Source: Prorocentrum cordatum (taxonomy: Eukaryota; Sar; Dinophyceae; Prorocentrales; Prorocentraceae). From it: a stretch of 64,000 nt of DNA. The notes beneath the pieces are model-generated. The model ran no database searches. It was not told where the DNA came from and was given only the letters and a program-made list of their open reading frames with translations. Both the position numbers and the translations under genes were made by a program. This document shows, one piece after another, positions 31,925 through 42,479 of this stretch (its first letter is position 1; each line of letters begins with the position of its first letter). The stretch is taken from the NCBI GenBank assembly GCA_963575745.1, contig CAUYUJ010017651.1, forward strand, positions 87,001 to 151,000, given 5' to 3'.

Positions 31925-31986
31925 GCGACGACGACGACGACGACGACGACAAACGACACAACGAGAACAGCGGACGAACGAACGCA

Positions 31987-32024
<38 letters not shown>

Positions 32025-32300
32025 TAACGACGACAACTAGGAAGAGGGAGGGCAGAGGGACGAAGGAGGCTTTTCAGTGCTGGTGGGCCCAAAGTGAGCC
32101 AAACAAAACAGAGCAGCCTGGCCCAGAAGGGAAGCGAGGAGGCCTCGCCCTGGAAAGCACCCCTGGAACCGGCTAAGATGGTGCTCTACTGGAGGGAAGA
32201 GGGGGGGAAAATGAGGAGGAGGGTGGACGGACGAATTACGGCAGACGAACGAGCGCAGCGACGTGAAGGACGACGACGACGACGACGACGAAAAGAGGAG
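31925..32300 (+). repeat. (ACG/GAC)n microsatellites
   Basis: GAC/ACG triplets at 31926-31952, 31986-32024 and 32265-32295, with a related GAACGAGCGCAGCGACG segment preceding the last two (near 31975 and 32247). Confidence 0.9.
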
Positions 32301-32359
32301 GGGGAGGGGGAGGGGGAGGGGAAGGGGATGAAAAGCGAAGAGGGGGACTGAATTGTCAC

Positions 32360-32479
32360 CTTGAAATTAAATATACCCTTGATTCGAGCGCTGCCCATCT
32401 CAACAAATTGCAGCTGCAGTGCACTACGGAATGCAGCTGAGCAAAGTACCTCGAAGTTCTCGGCACTCGCAAGCAAGAT
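32360..32479 (-). CDS. Candidate 120-nt exon, product unknown
   Basis: On the minus strand, a GGGAGAATTGTCAG acceptor is followed by exactly 40 codons and then GTGACA, a GT donor, giving a phase-0 exon. The peptide starts ILLASAENFEVLCSAAFRSA and ends GSARIKGIFNFK, with a protein-like mix of residues. I recognise no family. It is short, so chance cannot be excluded. It shares strand with the other candidate exons at 18-39 kb. Confidence 0.3.
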
Positions 32480-32755
32480 CTGACAATTCTCCCAGAAGGG
32501 GAGGGGGAGGATGACGGGAGGTAAAACTAACTCCCCTCCTCCCTCACGCTCAGGAGTCGTGGAGGCCTCCGAAACTGCCTTCGGGGAAGAAGATGCCGTG
32601 CAGGGCCGAGCTGTTTCAGTCGTCTAACAGGGCAATACAAAATCATACCCCGACTTCGGCCGAGATGGCTGGGAGGGAACGAGAACAAAGAGCACGAGAA
32701 AGAGGCGGAGGAGAGAAAAGAGAGAGGCGGAACAACAACCAAAAAAACACAAGCG

Positions 32756-32964
<209 letters not shown>

Positions 32965-33105
32965 ATCATGTTAAGACTCTTCGCCCTTATCTGCTCAAGT
33001 GTCGAATAACGCGAATTTCCCAAACCCTCGATACCCGCCCTTTTCTTCTTCGATCGAATCCCTTTTTGGGGGTATACCTTTCTCCCCTGCAGGCCGGGCC
33101 CCGGC
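32965..33105 (+). mobile_element. Microsatellite-cored element, right flank, copy C
   Basis: TCATGTTAAGACTCTTCGCC, TTATCTGCTCAAGTG, CCCTCGATACCCGCCC, TTCTTCTTCGATCGAATCCC and TTTTTGGGGGTATA follow the (AAC)n tract in the same order as copies A, B and D. Upstream of the AAC tract there is no recognisable left flank. Confidence 0.75.
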
Positions 33106-33250
33106 AAGCGGCGGGGCGGCCGCGGACCGTCGGCCTGGCCAACAGCAGCGCTGATCGGCGGAGCGGCCTCGGACCGTCGACCCGACCCCAAGAGGGACGG
33201 ACAGGGGACCGACCACGACGACGACGACGACGACGTCGACGACGACGGCA

Positions 33251-33284
<34 letters not shown>

Positions 33285-33319
33285 GCGAAAGCGAGAGCGA
33301 GAGAGAACGACAGCAGAGC
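33106..33319 (+). repeat. GC-rich spacer with (GAC)n
   Basis: A direct repeat of GCGGCC-CGGACCGTCG (near 33112 and 33162), then (GAC)n at 33215-33285 and a GAGAGC run. Confidence 0.7.
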
Positions 33320-34045
33320 CACGAAGGACACGAAGTAGGCCACGAAGGGCGACAGCGGGGACACGAAGGGAATGCGTATGGGGCCACGAAGAGCGCGAGC
33401 GAGCGTGGGCCACGAAGGGCAGAAAATGCGGGGCCACAGAAGGCAACGATGGGGCCACTGAGGGTAGCACCTGGGCCACGTAGGACAATGAGGGGGCCAC
33501 AAGCGGCGACAGCGGGGCCACGAAGGGCATGCACACGGGGCCACAGCGGGCGCGAACGAGCGGGGGCCACGAAGGGCATACGTATGTTGGGCCGCGGAGG
33601 GTACGGACGGGGCCACTTAGGGCAGCAACGGGGACACGAAAGGCAGCGAGGGGGCCACGAAGGGCGACAGCGGGGCCACGAAGGGCATGCATATGGGGCC
33701 ACCACGGGCGCGAACGAGCGGGGGCCACGAAGGGCATACATATATGGGGCCACGAAACAAAGCGAGGGGGCCACGAAGGGCTGCAACGGGGCCACGAAGG
33801 GCAGCGAGGGGGCCACGAAGGGCTGCAACGGGGCCACGAAGGGCTGCAACGGGGCCACGAAACAAAGAGAGGGGGCCACGAAGGGCTGCAACGGGGCCAC
33901 GAAGGGCAACGAGGAGGCCACGAGGGGCTGCAACGGGGCCACGAAACAAAGCGAGGTGGCCACGAAGGGCTGCAACGGGGCCACGAAACAAAGCGAGGGG
34001 GCCATGAAGGGCTGCAACGGAGCCACGAAGGGCAGCGAGATCCAG
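33320..34045 (+). repeat. ~21-bp minisatellite (GGGGCCACGAAGGGCTGCAAC)
   Basis: About 35 units of a ~21-bp (sometimes longer) unit, split for quoting as GGGGCCACGAAGGG + CTGCAAC. Many carry CAGCGA or AAACAAAGCGA variants at the end, and the most regular part is 33750-34030. Because the unit is a multiple of three without stops, several frames on both strands are open for hundreds of codons. Confidence 0.9.
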
Positions 34046-34049
34046 ACTC

Positions 34050-34499
34050 CTAGGTAATATGTGAAGAAGTCCTAAGCGTGAGCGCGACTCCTGGGCGCCT
34101 GGGTGTCGGGAGCGCGGCGCTGGAGTGAATTGCAAGAAATTCCAACGCAAAGGCGCTATTATTTAGTAAATTGCAAGCACGTCTCCAGCGAGAGCGCGTC
34201 TCCAGAGCGCAGGACGAGCGATCTTGAATAAATCGTAAGGAAGTTCCAAGCGAGAGCGCGATTCTTGAATTAAAACGCGAGGAAATCTCGGGCGGGAGAG
34301 GGGGTCCTGGCCAACTTGTGAGGAAGTCTCAGGCGGGAGCCGTTGTTGTTGTAACCTTGGGGCCAGGGGGCCAGTCTGAGCAGGAAGACTTTCCTTAACA
34401 AAAAAAGTGCGAGCCCCGGGGGGGGGCACTTCAATTGAAAAAACAACGCGCACCGGTGTGGGGGGACCAACAATAATTATTACTCAAGAATGAGAGTTC

Positions 34500-34537
<38 letters not shown>

Positions 34538-34539
34538 CC

Positions 34540-34607
<68 letters not shown>

Positions 34608-34740
34608 CATTATAAGACTGCTCGCTCCTATCTGCCCGCGTGTCATTCACTATACACATCCCAGACCCTGGATACCCGCCCTCTTCGTCTTCGATCGTAC
34701 CCCTCTTGGGGGGGTGTATTTCTTCCCGGCCACGTGCAAG
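34050..34740 (+). mobile_element. Microsatellite-cored element, most complete copy (D)
   Basis: All parts occur in order. First are diverged ~45-bp left units (34050-34330; e.g. AAATCGTAAGGAAGTTCCAA, GCGAGAGCGCGATTCTTG). Next is CAGGCGGGAGCCGTTGTTGT, then a core with GACTTTCCTTAACAAAAAAA, GCGAGCCCCGGG and AACGCGCACCGGTGTGGGG, then AATGAGAGTTCAACAAC and the (AAC)n array (34498-34605). Last is the right flank (ATTATAAGACTGCTCGCTCC ... TCGATCGTACCCC). The left GTTGTTGTTG and the AAC array are complementary. No ORF. Element ends and target duplication not determined. Confidence 0.75.
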
Positions 34741-34839
34741 TGGAGAAGCGCGGGAGGCGAACCCGCAATCAGAGGCAGCGAGCTCTGGCACTTGTCGGTG
34801 AGACCCCATTTCACTTGTCGCAAGCAGATACCAGCGGCA

Positions 34840-35560
34840 ATCCACACTGAGACCCCATTTCGTTAGCCATAACGCTGGGGTCACTGCGCGCAGGACAGCG
34901 AAGTACGACAATGGACAGTGTTTTTGCCCAGCGGCCCCGCGGGAGGTGAAGTCGGAGCCCGACGTCATCAATCACATTGCTGGGATTCGCGCGTGCGGGA
35001 ATGTGATCAGCTATATACAATGACGAAGCGCCATTACTACAGCGCCAGGATCTGCTTGTGCGGAAAGGGTAAGCCTCAGCAGCAAGCACTGGCGATGCTG
35101 CTCAGCGTGATGTGGAAGGCAACGCTCAAGGAGACGTGGGAGGTGAACTGGGGCCCGCCGTCGCCGGCCACGTTGGGGTGAAAGCTCTGGCAATGTTCGG
35201 GGGCACATGGGAGACGATACCCAAGCCGAACGTCACCAGCTGCAGCGCTGGTACCGGCGCGTGCACGGCAGGCCGGTTGTCCCAATGGGCTCTGGCGCTG
35301 CCCAGCGGGATGTTCAGGGCGAAGTTGGAACCCGATGGCAACGCCGAAGCCCGCGATCATCAGCTACAGTGCTGGATCAGCACGTGTGGGGAAGTCCTCA
35401 GATACAGCGATGGTGTGATAAAGATGGCTAGCGCGTGTGAAAAAGACGGGGACCGGCTAGTGGTTATGGTGTTCGTCGGCATGATGTGGACAGCGAGGCC
35501 GGAGCCCAACGCTATCTCAGCTACACTGGTGGAGCCAGGCGTTCCCGCCTTGTGGGGGTT
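34840..35560 (+). pseudogene. Decayed PPR-repeat protein gene
   Basis: Plus-strand fragments in shifting frames match pentatricopeptide repeats of the style abundant in dinoflagellates ('EPnviSYsAgIsAcekgg-W--ALaLl-eM'). These are NAGVTARRTAKYDNG (34871), KSEPDVINHIAGIRACGN (34949), YYSARICLCGKGKPQQQALA then MLLSVMWKATL (35034), KPNVTSCSAGTGACTAGRLS then QWALALPSGMFRAKLEPD (35224), and ASACEKDGDRLVVMVFVGMM then ARPEPNAIS (35428). At least four to five repeats are present with stops and frame changes between them, so this is a pseudogene or an exon cluster too decayed to translate. Intact PPR proteins bind organelle RNA for editing or processing. Confidence 0.7.
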
Positions 35561-35824
35561 GGGCGGCATCGCTAGTGCACGCACTAGCGATGCCCATCTG
35601 CGTGAGGGGTGCCACCGAAGTTCGAAATCGTTGCAAATCCATTGTGTTTTTGACCATGACGTCGCGATCTGCGTGAGGGGTGCCACCGATTTTCAGAATC
35701 CCAAGGATGTCCCAAGCGAAACGGCTGGAAAAATCCCGGACGCGGCCGCGCGGGGCCGCGCGGCCGCGCGTACGCATTAATCGCCTGTGAGCTTGATTCC
35801 TTCGGAGAGGTGCGTATGAGAACA
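35561..35824. other. No supported gene; short direct repeat
   Basis: ATCTGCGTGAGGGGTGCCAC occurs twice, 72 bp apart (35597 and 35669). A GGCCGCGCGGGGCCGCGCGG palindromic stretch lies at 35746-35770. Confidence 0.6.
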
Positions 35825-36252
35825 ATAATTATTCTTCAGGAGTGATAGTTTGAAGGAGGTCCCAGGCGGGAGCGCCGTTATGAGAGTTCAACGTAGCTCA
35901 GTTGCGCGGAAGGTCCCAAGCGGGAGCGCCGTTCCTTGAGTAAATTGTGCGGAAGTCTCAGGCGGGAGCGGGGGTCCTGAGTAAATTGCGAGGACGTCTC
36001 AAGCGGGAGCGCCGATCCTGAGTAAATTGTGAGGAAGTCTCAGGCGGGAGCGGGGGTCATGAGTAAATTGTGAGGAAGTCTCAAGCGGGAGCCGTTGTTG
36101 TTGTAATCCGGGGGGGCAACAACGCAGTTTGAGGATCAAGACTTTCCCTGTCAAAAAACAAGGTACGAGCGTCGAGGGGCGCACTTTGACTAAGAAAGAA
36201 CAGTGTGCACCGGTGGGGGGGATCAACAACAATTATTTTTCAGAAATGAGAG
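35825..36252 (+). mobile_element. Microsatellite-cored element, left flank and core, copy 3
   Basis: Four to five regular 42-bp units (AGTAAATTGTGAGGAAGTCT then CAGGCGGGAGCGGGGGTCCTG; starts near 35938, 35980, 36021 and 36062) lead to AGCGGGAGCCGTTGTTGTTG. The core has GACTTTCCCTGTCAAAAAAC and GTGCACCGGTGGGGGG and ends ATGAGAGTTCAACAAC at the AAC array. The right flank is absent after that array. Confidence 0.75.
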
Positions 36253-36255
36253 TTC

Positions 36256-36326
<71 letters not shown>

Positions 36327-36346
36327 CAACAACAACAACAACAAGC

Positions 36347-36428
<82 letters not shown>

Positions 36429-36430
36429 GA
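36253..36430 (+). repeat. (AAC)n with (AGC)n block
   Basis: AAC units with an AGC run (36288-36318). The long poly-Gln, poly-Val and poly-Leu frames are translations of it. Confidence 0.95.
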
Positions 36431-36539
36431 AAACGATAATGAGAGCAAGAGCAGGAGACCAGAAGGGGGCGGAGGATTCCACGACAACGACGATGAAGGA
36501 GAGAGGACGGAGGCCGGAGGGGGAGGCGAGAGGCGCTTA

Positions 36540-36599
36540 AAGCTCCACACACACACACAAGCGCACACACAAATACACACACACACACACACACTCACG

Positions 36600-36634
<35 letters not shown>

Positions 36635-36831
36635 TTTCCGTCGGCGGCGAGAAGACAGAGTTGGCTGCACCAGCGAAAGAGCTAGACGGGGGCGCCGAAA
36701 AGCGAATTGGCCAGCGTGCAAGAAGGGAAAACGGGGAGGCAAGGTGGCCGCGAAGGGGGGGAAGAAGAGGCCACTTAAAGCTCCACACCCACACACGAAC
36801 GCACACACACATACATATATGTATACATACA

Positions 36832-36867
<36 letters not shown>

Positions 36868-36880
36868 TATATATATTGGC
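36540..36880 (+). repeat. (CA)n and (CATA)n/(TA)n tracts
   Basis: CA repeats at 36545-36632 and 36785-36812, then CATA and TA to 36877. CTTAAAGCTCCACACACACA occurs at 36537 and again (with CCC) at 36777, so the block between is a duplicated flank. Confidence 0.9.
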
Positions 36881-36889
36881 GTCGCGCCC

Positions 36890-38450
36890 AGTGCGCACCG
36901 ACAGGGCGGAGAAAGTGTGGAACAGCGATCAGGCGCGCGCGGCAAGAGACGCCCGAGCTCTCAGAGACCGTCGAATGTATCGCATCTCGCAGCAGCAGCC
37001 GCCATAGGTCATCTGGGCATGGATGACGTGGAGATCAGCGATGGACGGACCAGCACGGTGGGTGTGCCAACAGCCACCAAGGATTTGAAGGCGGGGGGGC
37101 GAGGGGAAGACGCCGACGAGGACGAGGACCGACCTAGCGACCGGAAGGGCAGGGGGACGCATGCCGGAGACGAGAAAGTGCCAGGGCCGAGGGGGGTCAG
37201 AAGAAGGGCACCGAGGAGGGAGCAACGGCCAGAGGCCATAAAGTGGTGGCGGACGCACCGCAAAGGTCGCAGGCTACAGGGCCGCGACGCCAACAGGCCG
37301 AATGGCACGCTGGAAACGGCGGCAGTCAAAAAGAAAGGACCGCGGGGCGCCCTCCGCGATGAGGGGCCAGGGGCACAGGGGGCTGGCGGCCATCTGCTGC
37401 ACGAATTTGGACTCGGGGCCTCCAAGACGAAGCAAGGGGGCCAGGGGGAGGAGGAGCCAGATGCGGCACAGTCCGGACGGAGACTGGAGCTAAGCGCGAG
37501 CACACACGAGTGCCCGCCAGCTGCAGACTGGCCGTGGTGGAAGGAACCAGCCCGGAGCACAGGCAAGTGAAGCGAAACGCAACGCACAGCGACGTGTTGC
37601 CCAGCCCGTTTGCCGATTTCTTGACGCCCGCGCAACTCCTGCGGAGGCTCTGCCCGAGAGGACAGGGGCGAGCCACAGGAGGCCTCCAGCGACGGCCCGC
37701 TGGGAACATCAGAGGCAAGGAAGGAGGACCACGAGGGAGCTACCCGAAGGACATCCGAACAAGGAAAACAGGGAGCCCTGACGAGGGGGGGGCGGACGAG
37801 ACGAGGCTGCGGAACGACGCAACGGCCCGAGAGGCTGCGACAGGAGAGGGACGCGGGACAGCGGAGCGAGAGCAGGTGACGAGACCGATGAGGCCTGCAA
37901 GGGCGGGAGAGTACTGCAGCAAGCGCCATGGCCAGCAGAAGCTGGTAGAAGGGCACGGCACAAGGACAAGGAGGCCAAAAGCCCCCAGCGACGGCGGGGA
38001 CCCCGCAAAGGTTGCAGCTGAAGGGCTGCGATGCCGGCATGTCCACAAAAGCGCTGGAGGCAACGGCGAACTGGAGGTTCCGCCCACGGGAGGCTCCGCG
38101 CCGCGCTGCCCATCGCAGAGGAGCTGTGGCCAGCAGGTGGCACGCTCTAGCCAAGGAGGGGCGCCGAGGGGAGTGCAGGGCCGGCTGCGCACCCGCCCTG
38201 GCCCCTGGACGGCGTCGTCCAGAGCGGAAGCAGGGGGACGTCCGCGCAGGGAGGCGGAGCGTTGAACCGCGCCAGCGTTCCCCCCAAGCGTGGGGAAGCA
38301 GGCAGGGCCGGAGATAGTTAGCGTCGCCTGTCTGCCGCGGGTGGCGGGCGAGGCGGAAGGGGACCCAGCACCAGTGGGGGCAGAAGAGTGCGGCCAGGAC
38401 GCGGGAGGTACGAGGCGTATGGGGGGACTCGTTGCCCCCCACATACGGGA
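36890..38450. other. GC-rich region, no gene I can support
   Basis: Frames on both strands stay open for 200-560 codons because stop codons are rare in this GC-rich sequence. None shows a domain, and the residue mix (Arg/Gly/Pro/Ala on one strand, Ser/Cys/Pro/Leu on the other) is what non-coding GC-rich DNA gives. An intron of the minus-strand locus beginning at 38.7-39.1 kb is possible. Confidence 0.5.
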
Positions 38451-38454
38451 CTTG

Positions 38455-38692
38455 GAGAGCCGCCTGCCCTGCATAAGTTCTGCCGCGCGTGCACGCTTGT
38501 CGTCGTGCGACAGTGAGCGCCAAGCGCCAACACTCAACTTGCCCCGCTCGAGGCCCTCGATGAACGCTTCCACACGAGGGGTCTCGACAAGCTTGGGGTC
38601 GATCTGCAAGATGGGCTTCTCCCGCTTGAAGGCGTGGCCGAGAAAATCCTTCCACTGACAGGGCTGTCCCAGGGTGGACCAGATCTCGCGAC
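38455..38692 (-). CDS. Candidate exon, product unknown
   Basis: The minus-strand frame reads CREIWSTLGQPCQWKDFLGH, continues AFKREKPILQIDPKLVETPR and VEAFIEGLERGKLSVGAWRS, and ends HDDKRARAAELMQG. Charge pattern and hydrophobic spacing look coding, in contrast to the surrounding frames. A CTTGTCAG lies directly before it as a possible acceptor, and CAGGGCAGGC near its end offers AG|GC donor sites. I recognise no family. It may belong with the frame at 38793-39104. Confidence 0.4.
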
Positions 38693-38792
38693 ACGTCTGA
38701 CAAGGTGACGGGGGGGCCTGGCAGCTTCAGCGAGGTAGCCCTCGGGGAGCCCAGAGGCGGGTATGTGAGTTGCTTGGTTCGCCTTGTAGCCG

Positions 38793-39104
38793 TCAGCGTT
38801 CAAAGAAAGATTGAAGGCGGGTGGAGGAGTGAGCGCTGGGGTCGGCGGAGTTGAATTTGCACTTGTGGAGGGCCGCTCGCCAGAGCGCGGCCTGCCGGAA
38901 CCCCAACTGGATGAAGGCGGTGGTTGCCAACACCAAATCCTGGTGGTTGGGCTGCTTGATGGGAGTGATTAGCAGCGAAATCCGTGAAGGAGAAAACCTG
39001 GGGGGCCGGGGGCACGGGGGTGCCGTAGCGGCGGCGACCGCGCCCGCGTCCAAGGTGCTGGCCTCAATGACGCGAGGGGTGAGCCTTGCATGGGGGCGGG
39101 ACAT
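38793..39104 (-). CDS. Hypothetical 103-residue frame, C-terminal part protein-like
   Basis: The second half reads RISLLITPIKQPNHQDLVLA, then TTAFIQLGFRQAALWRAALH and KCKFNSADPSAH. This is vaguely like helical-repeat proteins (OPR/RAP type: 'dl..a..a...lg.....l...l'), but that is too weak to assign. The first half is Pro/Ala-rich and may be intronic. It ends at a stop at 38793. Same strand as the candidate exon just downstream. Confidence 0.35.
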   Translation of the reverse strand: MSRPHARLTPRVIEASTLDAGAVAAATAPPCPRPPRFSPSRISLLITPIKQPNHQDLVLATTAFIQLGFRQAALWRAALHKCKFNSADPSAHSSTRLQSFFER

Positions 39105-39604
39105 CGGACGTTCCTGCGGGGCCGCCGCAGGATTGCCGTCTGTGCCAGACTAGGGGCCCAGCACTTGGCAGCCCTCGATCTGGAACGCTGTGGGCGACGG
39201 GGGCCAGGTGCCGGAGGCACTACGGGGGGTGAGCGCGACGCAGGACTCCGAGGGGGCGGGTAAGGTGCCCCCTAGCGTGAAAGAAGCGATGGACGAAGAC
39301 GAGCAGCATTCAACGGGGCGCACAGGGGGCCTCGGTGAAAGACAGAAGGTAAGGATGGGGAAGAACCCGCATCAGAAAACACACACACACACCCTCTGCG
39401 GTCGTCAGCGGGCAGGCGGCTAGCCATGCTGTCGGGGAAGTCTAGTGGGCGCGCTCGCGCCGAAAGGGCAAGAAAGTGGCACGGCTCACGGGGCGGTGGC
39501 TTCAGCGGACGCGGGGCAGCGGCGGGCAAGGGGCGGGGCGGCGGGGGGGTGGAGCTGGGCGCCGGGCGCGGAGCACCGGGGGTGTCGGTGGGTGTGGGGT
39601 GATG
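39105..39604. other. No supported gene
   Basis: GC-rich sequence without motifs, apart from a short (CA)n near 39378. Confidence 0.4.
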
Positions 39605-39615
39605 TGATAGACGAC

Positions 39616-39679
<64 letters not shown>

Positions 39680-39692
39680 ACGGAGACTGCTA
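39605..39692 (+). repeat. (GAC)n microsatellite
   Basis: GAC/GGC triplets, about 25 units, followed by CTAGCTGGCCAATCCGGCCC and GGACGGACAATGTGATGACG, which also occur in the satellite region (reverse-oriented counterpart near 57695-57735). Confidence 0.9.
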
Positions 39693-39764
39693 GCTGGCCA
39701 ATCCGGCCCGGACGGACAATGTGATGACGTGGGGTCGGTTTTTGCAAGATTCTGAGAGATTTGA

Positions 39765-40190
39765 CCATTCGTTTTCAGAACCAGTATTTTCCTAACGTGT
39801 AGTGGGCTATGCCGCGTCTGCCTGTCAAATTCTCAGGTTCGTAGCTGCAGCATTACTTTCAAAAGACGTGAGGGAACCGTCTTCGGTTGAAAACCGAAAA
39901 AAAACATTATTCGAGTTTTTAAGCTGACATTTACAAAAGCTTTCTCCTCGTATTATGAGCACTCTCCCGCGTGTGAAGTGCTCTACGAGGGTCCCGGCGG
40001 TAACCTAGTTAACGGTTTACTGCGGGCTCCCAGTTTTGAGAACCAGTATTTTTCTCACGTACAGTGGGTTATTTCGCGTCTGTCTGTGAAATTATCAAGT
40101 CTTTAGCTGCAATATTACTATCAGACGTGGAGGAACCAACTCCATATAAAACCGAAAAAAAACATTATGCGAGTTTTGAAGCTGATATTC
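39765..40190 (+). repeat. Isolated outlying copy of the hairpin module: ~160-bp direct repeats around a hairpin
   Basis: TTTTCAGAACCAGTATTTTC through GAAAACCGAAAAAAAACATT and AAGCTGACATT (39770-39930) is repeated as TTTTGAGAACCAGTATTTTT ... AACCGAAAAAAAACATT ... AAGCTGATATT (40035-40190). The conserved ~35-bp palindrome lies between the copies. The sequence just before the palindrome (CTTTCTCCTCGTATTATGAG ... GTGCTCTACGAGG) parallels 59225-59285 (CTTTCTCTTTCGACTCCGAG ... GAGCTCTACGAGG), tying this place to the 51-64 kb system. Confidence 0.7.
39993..40026 (+). repeat. Conserved palindrome, copy 1 (outlier)
   Basis: CCCGGCGGTAACCTAGTTAA followed by CGGTTTACTGCGGG. The arms pair with two mismatches. 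Preceded by CTCTACGAGG and followed by CTCCCAG, like the copies at 51-64 kb. Confidence 0.85.
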
Positions 40191-40199
40191 GAGGAGTGG

Positions 40200-40840
40200 C
40201 ATGTCAGCAATCAGCCAGAGAATGGGGGGGGACTTCGCCTCGGCTGTACACGACCCCTACTACAACTCGCAGACGAAAAGGAATCGTTGTGAGGCTGCCG
40301 TGCACAGGGGTGCACGATCCCCTCGGCGGCGCCCGCGACGACCCTCTTGCATGCGTGGAAAAAATTGCTTTCGCACCCCGCGGAATCCATTCATCAGCCA
40401 TGGCAGGGGGGGTCGTTGGGTAATCACAAGTGGCATTGAAATTGCTCCTCCCTTGCGGGTAATACCTCGGCTCTCCAGCGGCCGGGCGGGGCGATCCAGT
40501 CACCCCGGAGACCCGGGGGACGCCCTCGGCGAGGCGGAGCCGTTGGAGAGCACCACGAGGCTGGAGAACCGCACAGGCCCGACGAAAACGCCGAGAACCG
40601 ACGAATCGCCGAGAACCGATGCATCCCCTCCCGGCCTACCCAATCCTCAACAATGCCCCTGATGGGAGGCTGGGAGGCGTCCGATTCGGCGCGCTCGCCG
40701 ACGGAGCGGAGCTTGTCGCCGTGGTGTTGGCTCTCTGCGGACGCGGCGCGCAGCAGCTGGCACGGGGGGGGAGGCGGCCCTCCCTCGCCGCCCAACGTTA
40801 TCGCGCCCATCCCGGGGCAGTCGGGTACCCTCCCAACCAC
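40200..40840. other. No supported gene
   Basis: Apparently unique sequence. I see no domain or repeat, except a CCGAGAACCGA duplication near 40590-40620. Confidence 0.4.
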
Positions 40841-40844
40841 CAAG

Positions 40845-41130
40845 TGAGGAAGAGGAGGATGATGATGATGAGGAGGAGGAGGCGGAGGAGGCGGAGGAGG
40901 AGGTTGAAGAGGCGGAAGAGGAGGCGGAGGAGCAGCAGCAGCAAAAGCAGCAGAAGCAGCAGCTGCAGCAGCAGGGATCAAAAAACAGGGAGCAGTGAGG
41001 AGGAGAAGGAGGAGGAGGGGGGAGGAGGAAGAGGAGGAGGAGGAGGAGGAGGAAGATGAGGAGAATGGGAGGAGGAGGAGGAGGAAGAGGAGGAGGAGGG
41101 AGAAGAGGAGGAGGGAGAAGGAGGAGGAGG
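40845..41130 (+). repeat. (GGA)n with (AGC)n block
   Basis: A purine-rich GGA/GAGGAA tract with an AGC run at 40933-40975. Confidence 0.95.
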
Positions 41131-41329
41131 GACGATCAGTGCAAACCCAAGACACATCAACACGATATTGCAATAAACCCTCCCTCCAAGTTCCCTCCTC
41201 ATAAACTCCTACACGGAATCTTTTTCACTGACACAAATGTCTCCTTGGAAAGTCAACGGTCTGAAAATCCGGCATCGTGCGAGAACACAACTCCTAAACA
41301 GTTACTCTCCCGTAAAAACGATTCTGAAT

Positions 41330-42365
41330 CGTTCCATGAACACCATTCCTGGGATTTCGACGCCGCGAATCACCGTGACTCTTGCGTATTGACGATCATG
41401 AACCGTGCCAGAACACTATTCCTGAGGTTTCAGCACCGCGAATCAACGTGACCGTTGTGCCCTGACATCCCGACATCGCGCCCAAACACCATTATGTGGC
41501 AATAACCATGAAAGCCCTTCAACCTGTTACAAACTCTGAAGACGAATATGCGCGGCACTAAAACGAGAGCCACGTTTTGAAACCTGGTCCCCGTCCGGGC
41601 CTCCGTCCACTTGCACGTGTTTGAAACACGTGTGCGCGGCGCTAAGGCGAGAGCCACATGTTTAAAACGGGGCGCCCCCCATGCGCGAAGCTCTCACAAA
41701 CTTTTACAACGAATGCATTTTCCTTCCAGCGCAAAGCATCGAAGGAGAGGGAAGAGATCACCCCGCAGGGCGTGTGGGAAGACTGCTCGGATGTCACTCA
41801 GCGAACACATGGCGGCACTTAGGCCCGCAACCAGCCGCACACAGCTTCGACTCCGAAGGAGCAGAGGAGGAGAAGGAAGGGAGGGAGGAAGACTGAACAA
41901 ACAGAGCCAACACTCAGCGTCAAACCGCGACGGCGGCTGTGAATTACCCTAGAACGTATACGCCCGCCGATTTCGAGCTGCGTTTCTTTTGCTCTCGAGC
42001 GAAAGCCTGTGCGACAAGTGTTGCTGGCATGCCGCAGAATCCATCAATTGGAAAAGGGGATGCTCAAGGTGACCAATAGTAACGGCAGAAGAGAAAGAGG
42101 ACGAGAAGAGAGAGGGAGAGGAGAGAAGAGAAAAACGGACGGGACACGCACGACCACACTATATGTGCGACTAGCTAGACAATATCAACTATTCCGTGCT
42201 ATACAAAACAACAGGCTGCCCAAGGAGCGCCTCACCGGTTGACGGACAAGAAGATGAGCCTGTAGAAGAAGCGTTTGCAGCGGTAGCCGACCCCGAAGCA
42301 AACTTTTCAAGCGACTGTGTGCGGCGCTAAAGCGAGAGCAACAGCTTGAAAGCGGGCCGCTCTCC
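41330..42365 (+). repeat. Short dispersed repeats; no gene
   Basis: CGGCACTAAAACGAGAGCCA (41563), CGGCGCTAAGGCGAGAGCCA (41637) and CGGCGCTAAAGCGAGAGCAA (42320) are three copies of a ~35-bp unit ending in TTGAAA-type sequence. Separately, AACACCATTCCTGGGATTTC and AACACTATTCCTGAGGTTTC with following CACCGCGAATCA form two ~72-bp units at 41340 and 41411. I see no gene. Confidence 0.65.
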
Positions 42366-42479
42366 ATCTGTCAAACTGCAACATTCATGATCATATGCTG
42401 TGAAGTCCCCGGCGAAACGCCCAGCCCGCGCTTTCGACCGGTCTCGGGATGGTGGGACAGGGAGGAGTCATCTATAAGG

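Noticed and set aside
33449-34057. 202-codon Gly/Ala/Thr/Lys repeat protein
   Set aside because: Translation of the 21-bp minisatellite; equally open in other frames and on the other strand.
36129-37007. Poly-Gln protein-like frame
   Set aside because: The Gln run is the (AAC/AGC)n tract of the microsatellite-cored element. The sequence before it is element core and that after it is simple repeat.
37009-38703. 564-codon minus-strand open frame, and 217- and 251-codon plus-strand frames over the same region
   Set aside because: They are open because the region is GC-rich. No domain is visible and there is no consistent coding signal except the short piece at 38455-38692, which is in a different frame.
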